In this document: positions 51,601-58,411 of the stretch, in pieces
Numbering within the stretch: the stretch's first letter is position 1
Layout of the letters: every line of letters begins with the position of its first letter
From: Desulfopila sp. IMCC35008
Lineage (GTDB): Bacteria > Desulfobacterota > Desulfobulbia > Desulfobulbales > Desulfocapsaceae
Reading direction: 5' to 3'
NCBI RefSeq assembly: GCF_010646885.2
Contig: NZ_CP050700.1
Span: forward strand, 1,886,501-1,950,500
DNA length: 64,000 nucleotides
Translations under genes and position numbers: made by a program
Notes under the pieces: generated by a model
Told to the model about the DNA's origin: nothing
The model's database searches: none
Seen by the model: the letters and a program-made list of their open reading frames with translations, nothing else

Positions 51601-53229
51601 TTAACCTTCGTTTATCCAGTTTTTAATAATAAATGCCGTCTGGGTTGGTGAGTTGACAACGTTTTTGCGAAGAGTTGCCATTTGTTCATCAGGCGATAGG
51701 TTTCGAATATCTCTACTTTTCACCTCTGGTTCAGGTTGAGAGGCAGCTAGTCGTTCTCTTTCCATTTCCTCGACAGTTTTATAGTGTTCTTTCAAATCGC
51801 CCCTCATTGTTTTAATGATTGGTCGAATAAGGAGGAAGTAGATGAGGAATGCACCAAGAGGTACTAGGGCTATTTTAACTAGCGGAATATACTGATAAAC
51901 AGCCTCGGCGGTGATGGCTGCTTTATCAATTTCCGCTGGCGGAGGATCGATAAATGGCATGGACACGATATTTATCTGATCTCCACGTCGTGGTGACAAA
52001 CCAAGGGCTGCGGATACCATCTCTTTCAGCGAGTCCAGTTCCTCATCATTACGCGGAACAACCTGTAGTTCACCGCTGGTTTCATCTTTAGTTGTTTTGT
52101 CGGATACAAGTACGGACACTGAGAGTTTAGTGATGGTGCCGACCGGATTCACTATTTTATTAATTGTTTTACTGATTTCATAATTTGTCGTCCGTGAATT
52201 GCGTGAACTTCCCTGGCCTGTGTTGCTTGCACCAGCAGCGTTTCCCTGTAAGTTAGATTGCACTCCGGGGATACCACCGGTGGACTGGCCGCTACTGGTT
52301 TCGGTATTGATCTGCTCACTTCGAATGACCGGTTCTTCAGCATCGAACAGCTCTTCAGTTTTCTCAACCTTGGCAAAGTCAAGGGTGGCGGTAACGCGAA
52401 CCATCGCCATATCCTTGCCCATGGTCTTATCAAGGAGTGCCTGGGCTCTCATCTCAAGCCTGTTTTCAACTTCCCGCTGGAAGGCCAACATGTCAACAGA
52501 CAGCATCTTATCCAGGTCAGAAGGCTCATCGGTTTCCAAAACCAGGCCATTTGAATCGATAACTTTCACATCACCGGGTTCAAGGCCCGTTACGGAACCG
52601 GCCACGAGATGAATGATACCTTTCACCTGGGAGCCGTCAAGCTTCCGGCCTTTACCCAGCGTAACGATGACTGAAGCCGTGGCCTTTTTTTGCTGGTTTT
52701 TGAAGAGCCTCTTTTCCGGAAGTGCCAGGTGAACCCGAGTAGTTTCAACGGGGGCAAGGGAAGAAATAGTACGAGCCAACTCTCCCTGCAGAGCGCGGGT
52801 ATAATTAACTTTCTGGACGTAGTCTGTGAGGGCGAAACTTTGGTTGTCAAATACCTCATAACCCACACCCCCGCCACTTGGCAAACCGTTTGAGGCCAGA
52901 TCAAGTCGGGTTTCATAGATTCTGTCTGCGGGAATCCAGATGTTCCTGCCTCCGTTTTTCAGGGTATAGGGAACACGCTGACCTTTTAACCAGGTGACGA
53001 CGGATGCGGCATCTGTCTCGGTAAGGTTGGCATAGAGTAGTTGATGGTCGGCAACCCGGGACTGAATGATAAGAACAGCAAAGAGGACGATAGAGATAAG
53101 GATTACACCACCCGCAGCCAGCTTCCTGGAAAGGGGCCATTCACGAAGAATCTGGATGAGATTCTTGCGCTCGATCGGTTCGGGCTCGACTGTGCCGTTC
53201 TCTGCAGTAGCTTGTTGTTCTGCTTCCAT
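51601..53229 (-). CDS. fliF: Flagellar MS-ring protein FliF
   Basis: 542 residues. There are two membrane segments (about 34-52 and 445-465); between them lie the ring-building motifs, including YANLTETDAASVVTWLKGQ, GVGYEVFDNQSFALTDYVQ and RALQGELARTISSL. The cytoplasmic C-terminus, with SPDEQMATLRKNVVNSPTQ, is the FliG-binding tail. It is the platform for basal-body assembly. Confidence 0.97.
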   Translation of the reverse strand: MEAEQQATAENGTVEPEPIERKNLIQILREWPLSRKLAAGGVILISIVLFAVLIIQSRVADHQLLYANLTETDAASVVTWLKGQRVPYTLKNGGRNIWIPADRIYETRLDLASNGLPSGGGVGYEVFDNQSFALTDYVQKVNYTRALQGELARTISSLAPVETTRVHLALPEKRLFKNQQKKATASVIVTLGKGRKLDGSQVKGIIHLVAGSVTGLEPGDVKVIDSNGLVLETDEPSDLDKMLSVDMLAFQREVENRLEMRAQALLDKTMGKDMAMVRVTATLDFAKVEKTEELFDAEEPVIRSEQINTETSSGQSTGGIPGVQSNLQGNAAGASNTGQGSSRNSRTTNYEISKTINKIVNPVGTITKLSVSVLVSDKTTKDETSGELQVVPRNDEELDSLKEMVSAALGLSPRRGDQINIVSMPFIDPPPAEIDKAAITAEAVYQYIPLVKIALVPLGAFLIYFLLIRPIIKTMRGDLKEHYKTVEEMERERLAASQPEPEVKSRDIRNLSPDEQMATLRKNVVNSPTQTAFIIKNWINEG

Positions 53230-53285
53230 GAGTCTACCTTATGTTTGCACCAATGATCATGAAGTCAAAAAAATGACTACCATGG

Positions 53286-53585
53286 CTAAATCTGCATCCG
53301 CATAATTTCTTCGTAGGCCTGCTGAGCCTTATTTCTCATTTGAACGAGCATGCGCAGTGAAATATCCGCCTGTTCAACAGCTAGCATTACCTCATGCAGA
53401 TTTTTAGCCTCACCGGTCTGTAATTTTTCAATGCCTTTTTCCCCATCCATCTGTGACTGGTTCACCTGGGTAATGGTATCTGTCAGCATTTCCCCAAAGC
53501 TGGATTTCGCTTGTGACACTGGGCTGGTGTCAGGTTGGCGAAGGGGCAGGGGAGTGGTCTGGTTTACGGAAAAAATTGTACTCAT
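53286..53585 (-). CDS. fliE: MS-ring/rod adaptor FliE
   Basis: 99 residues. The conserved C-terminal half has NLHEVMLAVEQADISLRMLV and RNKAQQAYEEIMRMQI, the FliE signature. It joins the MS-ring to the rod. It starts six bases after flgC; fliF follows 56 bases later. Confidence 0.95.
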   Translation of the reverse strand: MSTIFSVNQTTPLPLRQPDTSPVSQAKSSFGEMLTDTITQVNQSQMDGEKGIEKLQTGEAKNLHEVMLAVEQADISLRMLVQMRNKAQQAYEEIMRMQI

Positions 53586-53591
53586 TGTTCA

Positions 53592-54023
53592 TTACCTCCC
53601 GATTTCGAGGGCCTTCATGGCCATCCTTTTGGCGGCCTTGATGGTTGTAGCATTTGCCTGGTAGGCCCGGGTTGTATTCATCATATCCACCATCTCTTTA
53701 AGGACATTGACGTTTGGCATTGCCACATATCCGTCATCATCCGCATCAGGATGATCCGGGTTATATACTTTCTGTGGTGGTTCCTGATCTTCTACTATTT
53801 TGGTAACCTTAACGCCCTGGATTGAATTGTTCAGTTTATTGTCGAGGTGTTCCTTAAAGGTAATCGGTTGAGTCTCGAAATAGACCGATTTCTTCTTATA
53901 CGGTCCGCCTTCAGGGGTGGATGTTGTTTCAACATTGGCCAGGTTTGAGCTTATTGTATTAAGCCGCACGCGATTTGCCTTTAAGGCCGAACCGCTAATT
54001 TTGAAAGTGGTAAAAAGATCCAT
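53592..54023 (-). CDS. flgC: Proximal rod protein FlgC
   Basis: 143 residues from ATG 54023, which has AAGGAG five bases upstream; a GTG at 54029 lies inside that site. NTISSNLANVETTST near the N-terminus and NVNVLKEMVDMMNTTRAYQA at the C-terminus are the axial signatures in FlgC form. Confidence 0.95.
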   Translation of the reverse strand: MDLFTTFKISGSALKANRVRLNTISSNLANVETTSTPEGGPYKKKSVYFETQPITFKEHLDNKLNNSIQGVKVTKIVEDQEPPQKVYNPDHPDADDDGYVAMPNVNVLKEMVDMMNTTRAYQANATTIKAAKRMAMKALEIGR

Positions 54024-54046
54024 GGTCACTCCTTAATAATGGAACA

Positions 54047-54463
54047 TTACTGACCGCCGGAAACAACATAGCTGATCATACTTAATTTCTTCTTCAATAA
54101 CTGTGCCGCTGCTTCATAAAGTATCTGATTTTCCGAAAGAGCCAACATCTCATCGTCGACCTTGACCCCATTTTCGTCGCCGATCCCGGTCTGGTCTTCT
54201 GTTATGGTTATGGTGCCGGAGATTGCGCTGATGTCGGTGGGGCCGATAGGGATATGAGCATGATGAGATTGTGATAAGGGGAGTTCGCCTTTATTGCCAA
54301 CGGCCATTTTCAACTCATCGTCAAAGGTGAACTTCGCAGGTGAATAACCGGGTGTCTCAGCATTGGCGATATTTGAGGCAATGACTTGCTGATTTCGTGA
54401 ACGAAGATCTAAAACCTTTGATAGAAGCTGAACGTTGGCGTCAAACGGTTGGCTTATTTTCAT
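54047..54463 (-). CDS. flgB: Proximal rod protein FlgB
   Basis: 138 residues. ASNIANAETPGYSPAKFTF is the FlgB signature, and the C-terminal helix with QILYEAAAQLLKKKLSM closes the axial bundle. It starts 58 bases after the TPR gene. No clear sigma54 or sigma28 element is visible in that short spacer, so it may share a promoter with the TPR gene. Confidence 0.95.
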   Translation of the reverse strand: MKISQPFDANVQLLSKVLDLRSRNQQVIASNIANAETPGYSPAKFTFDDELKMAVGNKGELPLSQSHHAHIPIGPTDISAISGTITITEDQTGIGDENGVKVDDEMLALSENQILYEAAAQLLKKKLSMISYVVSGGQ

Positions 54464-54521
54464 CGTATTTCTCTGTGGTTGAGTATGGTTTATGGTTCGG
54501 ATGGTTCAGGTGAACTTAAGA

Positions 54522-56951
54522 TTACCCATCCAATCCTTTCTGTATTGATTCAGAGAGCCGGATAAACCGTAGCTCTCTTTCAGCGTATTTTGTCCAGAGA
54601 GAGTCATTTCCTTTTTCGACTATTTTTTCATAATATTTTAGGCTCTTTTCACGATCACCATTTTTATTGGCTATTTCTGCAAGGCGGTACATGCATTGTT
54701 CTGGCCGGTAATCCTTTTCTATGAGCTCTTCAAAAAGAGGGGTGGCACCTGGGTAATCCTCCGTCCTTAAAAACGATTCGGCGAGTATAAATATATCATC
54801 TGTACTGAGCTGTCTGTGATCAATGGCCGAAAGGATGTCCCGTGATTTCTCAAATTCGTTGTTGTAGAAATAGACAGATGCTGCAAACTGCCTTGTTTTC
54901 ACATCTTCAGGGAGAGGGTCGGGAAGTAATGCCATGGCCTTATCGTATTTATCGAGAAGGATGAGCGCCTGAAGGCGGAGGTCGAGAATATCTGCCTTGT
55001 ATTTCCCTTCTGGATAGAGGTAGTCGTACTGTGTGGCGTAATCATCGACCATGTAATATTTACCCTGGTCGAATATAGAACGAATAAGAGGGAGAAAATA
55101 GTCTTCTTTTTTATTTTTAGGCGAAATATCATAGAGATATAGGTATGATTTTTCAGCCTCCTTGTTGAGGTTTGCTTGTAAATATGCATCAGCAAGCTCA
55201 GGAAATAGATCTGTCTTGATCCAGTTTCTTTCAAAATAATATTTGTTTTGTTTGGCCAGCGCCAGCGCCTTTAAGTATTGTTTTTCTTCAATCAAGCGTC
55301 TTATCTCACCTGGGAGCAGGGTGATCAGGAGGGCCTCGGAGTGGGTTTTAAGCTTTCCTGTTCGAAAGTCCCTGATGAGTTTCATCAGGATGGGGATGGC
55401 GTTTTCTGTTTCATTCAATAAATGATAACTTATCGCCTCTTTAAGAAAGGCCTCTTCATTTACATCTTTCCAACTCGAGTTTTCACCAAGTGCATGATAA
55501 TATTTTATTCCCTGGCTGAGCCATTTAGGATCCAAAAGATATCTGTGGTCATTCTTCTTGAGTGCTGCACGATATGCTCCTTCCGTGCCAGGATAGGTGT
55601 CTTCAATTTCAATAAAAAGTTCTGTCAGGTTTTTGTCCTTGTCTGCTGTCTGGAGTTTTGAGAGTGCGCCCATATAGGCAACAAGTGCGCGGGTGTTTTT
55701 TTCCTCAACCAGGATATTGAGTTGCTGGTAGCATTCTGCCGCACCAGCAAAATTTTTGAAGCGGAATAAAGAGTCGCAGTATCCGTTCAAAGAGTATGAA
55801 TGTTTTTCCAGGAGCAGGTTGTCGGTTGATTTATATGCAGCATATGCCGGAACTCGCTTCGCAGAGGCCCATAACTGATCGGCCCTTCGTAACTCAACGG
55901 TGTCAAAAATTTTATCGGGAATTGCCACATACGGACTTTCGAGTAACTGCAGCATTTTCTCCATTTCTTTTGTTGCCAGGGCAGTTTCAATGCGGAGGAG
56001 GTGAAGGTATGCGGAAAGGTTGCTAACAGCGGGTACACGTTTGGCAAATTCATCCGCTTCATATGCCGCAAGAAATGGGTCGTCGTAGACTGCGGTAATG
56101 TAGAGAAGAAGATATTTGGCCCAGAACCCGATGAGTTCTGCCGGATAGTTATCTGCCAAAAGGTAGAATTGCTTATAAGCACTCTTCCAGTCGCCTTTAC
56201 GCAGAAGTGATTCTCCATAGGTGAAAGCTAATATCTTTTTCTTATCCTGATTGAACTCCGATCCTATGGCAATAAGGGTGCTGGATAGAACTTCATCCCA
56301 CATTTCACTACGGCCTGCTTCAATAATCTCAGCAGGAAAAGTAGAGAAAAGATGTTTTTCTGTGTCATTTGAAGGGAAACTTGCATATATCGGAAATTCA
56401 GGGAGGGTATAGGTTACAGGAACAGGGATATCGACAGGAGCCAGGTAACGACTGAAGAAAGATGACCAGTCGTGGATGTAGGGTGAGGAGGCCAGCGGAT
56501 TTGTATAGTCCATCCTGTCATCCTGAACGACAGAAAGTCCACCGAATTTTTGAGTAAAATCCCTGTAAACCCTGCTGTATTCGTTGCCTGCAAGAATTTC
56601 CAGTACCAGTTTATCTTCTCCGGTTGTCGAAATGTCAACCTTCTGTGGTGGATATCTCAGGAAAAATGAGAGTATCGTCGTGTTGTCACGTGTATCGATA
56701 AGGTTTTTTACGATGGTATCTCCCCCTTCAAGGAGACTGAAAGCATTGTCGATGGTGGTATTTGAAAAAAAGAGATTTATTCGTTTGCCAAAGACCTGGT
56801 GATGATATTCCGGCAATGTGTCACAGGTAAAAAAAATCTGGGTGAGATCGTTGCTGTCCAGCTTGTTCATGCGCAGCAGTTTTGTCGCACCAATGGCATT
56901 AGCTGTCTGGAACAGGAAAATGCAAAAAAATATATAGAAAAGTCTCTTCAT
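54522..56951 (-). CDS. Secreted TPR protein at the head of the flagellar operon
   Basis: About 809 residues from ATG 56951 (GGTGA about six bases upstream); the frame is open to 57080, but those codons lack a ribosome site. A hydrophobic signal peptide covers residues 1-19. Residues about 20-125 look like an AMIN-type beta domain, which in other proteins binds cell wall. The remainder is about a dozen helical TPR-like repeats, for example the segment with AEIANKNGDREKSLKYYEKI near the end. It is transcribed just before flgB. It is probably periplasmic, perhaps a motor or wall-associated scaffold. That role is inference; no characterised homologue is recognised. Confidence 0.75.
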   Translation of the reverse strand: MKRLFYIFFCIFLFQTANAIGATKLLRMNKLDSNDLTQIFFTCDTLPEYHHQVFGKRINLFFSNTTIDNAFSLLEGGDTIVKNLIDTRDNTTILSFFLRYPPQKVDISTTGEDKLVLEILAGNEYSRVYRDFTQKFGGLSVVQDDRMDYTNPLASSPYIHDWSSFFSRYLAPVDIPVPVTYTLPEFPIYASFPSNDTEKHLFSTFPAEIIEAGRSEMWDEVLSSTLIAIGSEFNQDKKKILAFTYGESLLRKGDWKSAYKQFYLLADNYPAELIGFWAKYLLLYITAVYDDPFLAAYEADEFAKRVPAVSNLSAYLHLLRIETALATKEMEKMLQLLESPYVAIPDKIFDTVELRRADQLWASAKRVPAYAAYKSTDNLLLEKHSYSLNGYCDSLFRFKNFAGAAECYQQLNILVEEKNTRALVAYMGALSKLQTADKDKNLTELFIEIEDTYPGTEGAYRAALKKNDHRYLLDPKWLSQGIKYYHALGENSSWKDVNEEAFLKEAISYHLLNETENAIPILMKLIRDFRTGKLKTHSEALLITLLPGEIRRLIEEKQYLKALALAKQNKYYFERNWIKTDLFPELADAYLQANLNKEAEKSYLYLYDISPKNKKEDYFLPLIRSIFDQGKYYMVDDYATQYDYLYPEGKYKADILDLRLQALILLDKYDKAMALLPDPLPEDVKTRQFAASVYFYNNEFEKSRDILSAIDHRQLSTDDIFILAESFLRTEDYPGATPLFEELIEKDYRPEQCMYRLAEIANKNGDREKSLKYYEKIVEKGNDSLWTKYAERELRFIRLSESIQKGLDG

Positions 56952-57305
56952 TCGTTTCACCGTTTTAATTATATAAATCTCATGCAAGTTGTATTCCATC
57001 TGTGCCTGTTTGCTTGTACGAGGTGAAAGTGCAGGAGTGTTGAAGACACTCGAAAAGCAGGCATCTGAGAGGAACGTCAAATTACTGACGCAAATAAATA
57101 GTATTCAGGACTTAGTGAGCAGGAAAAGAACCTTTATTTTATTAGAGTATGAACTATTTTATGAAGATGTTTGATTTTTTGATGAAGTTATTGCTATTAT
57201 TTCCTATGCATGGGTTTCCATCCTATGGATGGTTGCTAAAAGAATCTTATTCGCCGTTTTTTACATAGTGTGAGTCGGCGCGATATTAGTTAACAGGAGA
57301 AGAGA
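56952..57305. other. Divergent spacer between the TPR gene and cheY
   Basis: About 350 bases between two genes pointing away from each other, so promoters for both should be here. I find the small inverted repeat CCATCC-TAT-GGATGG at 57218-57232 and AGGAGA before cheY, but no convincing sigma28, sigma54 or sigma70 match. A 61-codon plus-strand frame at 56989-57174 has no ribosome site and is probably chance. Confidence 0.5.
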
Positions 57306-57677
57306 ATGGGTAAAAACGTACTGCTCGTTGATGACTCATCAACAATGAGGAAAATCATAGGCCGTTCACTACGACAGGCGGGTATTGACTTTGATAATAT
57401 CTTTGAAGCAAGTGACGGGCTGGAGGCACTGGAGGTCCTGGAAAAAGAGCAGGTGGATATTGTTCTGAGTGATATCAATATGCCCAATATGGATGGTATC
57501 TCCTTCCTGCGTGAAAAATCTGGACGTGACAACATAAAAGATATCCCTGTCCTGATGATTTCCACTGAAACCGGTGAGGATATTATCGGTGAAGCGAAAT
57601 CCCTTGGGGCGGTCGGGGCAATTAAGAAACCTTTCACACCGGATAAGGTGAACGAGGTTCTTGGGCCTCTTCTTTAA
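57306..57677 (+). CDS. cheY: CheY-like single-domain response regulator
   Basis: 123 residues. Acidic pair in LLVDDSSTMRK, phospho-acceptor Asp in IVLSDINMPNMDG, conserved Thr in MISTETG and Lys in AIKKPF are all present, so it should be phosphorylated. It has no output domain. AGGAGA lies five bases before ATG. Its partner kinase CheA is not in this window. The next gene encodes the phosphatase CheX, which fits a CheY that signals to FliM. Confidence 0.93.
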   Translation: MGKNVLLVDDSSTMRKIIGRSLRQAGIDFDNIFEASDGLEALEVLEKEQVDIVLSDINMPNMDGISFLREKSGRDNIKDIPVLMISTETGEDIIGEAKSLGAVGAIKKPFTPDKVNEVLGPLL

Positions 57678-57706
57678 CCACTATTATTAATCCAGAGGCA
57701 TCGCTT

Positions 57707-58162
57707 ATGGAGATTAGAAACCGGATAATTGAGTCTGCACAGGAAATTTTCAGCACCATGATTATGATGGAGGTGGCTGTCTCCGACAAGGAAGTTTCCG
57801 GTTCAATGTCGTTAGTTGATTCAATTTCAGGCGTTATCGGCCTTGCCGGAACCCATAAAGGGGTTCTTGCCATCCATCTGCCGATCAAGGTCGCGATGGG
57901 CATAACCAGTAGTTTTTTGGGAATGGATGTCGATGAAGTAAATGAGGATGTGGAAGACGCGGTAGGTGAACTCGCCAACATGCTTGGTGGTAATCTGAAG
58001 ACTATTCTATCGGAGAATGGTCGTGATATAGACCTTTCATTGCCAACAACAATTTCTGGAAAGGAGTATGAGTTTCAGTCCAGTCGAAACGCAGATAAGG
58101 AAAGGATACACCTGAGCTGTGATGCTGGAGACTTTAGTATAGAGCTGCAATTGGAACAGTAA
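57707..58162 (+). CDS. cheX: CheX-type CheY-P phosphatase
   Basis: 151 residues. The catalytic pattern D-X3-E-X2-N is seen in DAVGELANMLGGNLK. The N-terminal helix and the SISGVIGLAGTHKGVLAIHL strand pair fit CheX. CheX acts as a dimer that removes phosphate from CheY-P. It lies 29 bases after cheY and is followed by a strong terminator, making cheY-cheX a two-gene unit. Confidence 0.9.
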   Translation: MEIRNRIIESAQEIFSTMIMMEVAVSDKEVSGSMSLVDSISGVIGLAGTHKGVLAIHLPIKVAMGITSSFLGMDVDEVNEDVEDAVGELANMLGGNLKTILSENGRDIDLSLPTTISGKEYEFQSSRNADKERIHLSCDAGDFSIELQLEQ

Positions 58163-58191
58163 AAAAAGCACGCGAGAACAACTGTTACAAT

Positions 58192-58229
58192 AATGGCAGG
58201 ACCCAGCTATGTGGGTCCTGCCATTTTTC
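58192..58229 (+). terminator. Strong rho-independent terminator after cheX
   Basis: Fourteen-base perfect arms (58192-58205 AATGGCAGGACCCA and 58212-58225) with a GCTATG loop, ending in a run of T (58224-58228). Closes the cheY-cheX unit. Confidence 0.93.
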
Positions 58230-58275
58230 ATTGCTACCAGCCATTAGGGTGTTATATATTTTGTATAGGATGGGG

Positions 58276-58303
58276 TAAACATTTGTACCCTGACAGCCGA
58301 TAT
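58276..58303 (+). promoter_or_regulatory. FliA (sigma28) promoter of the triple CheX-like gene
   Basis: TAAA (58276-58279), 16 bases, GCCGATAT (58296-58303), seven of eight -10 bases. Spacer length and the C after TAAA match the flagellin promoters. It lies directly after the terminator and predicts a leader of about 100 bases. Confidence 0.78.
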
Positions 58304-58310
58304 ATGAAGA

Positions 58311-58329
58311 GGAATTTCAATGTAATTCC
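58311..58329 (+). promoter_or_regulatory. Leader hairpin with a start-stop pair
   Basis: GGAATT and AATTCC pair around a seven-base loop in the leader of the triple CheX-like gene. Within it AGAGGA is followed by ATG TAA (58320-58325), a start codon immediately followed by a stop. The main gene itself has only a weak ribosome site. Confidence 0.35.
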
Positions 58330-58411
58330 AATTCTGTAGTTTGTAATATCAACTTTCATATCGCCAGTGAACGGGATTTCCTGGTGCCAATAACGCCAAT
58401 CGGATTTATGC

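Noticed and set aside
56989..57174. 61-codon plus-strand frame before cheY
   Set aside because: It overlaps the likely promoter region of the divergent genes and has no ribosome site.
57278..57285. GCGCGATA before cheY as a FliA -10 box
   Set aside because: No TAAA lies 15 or 16 bases upstream.
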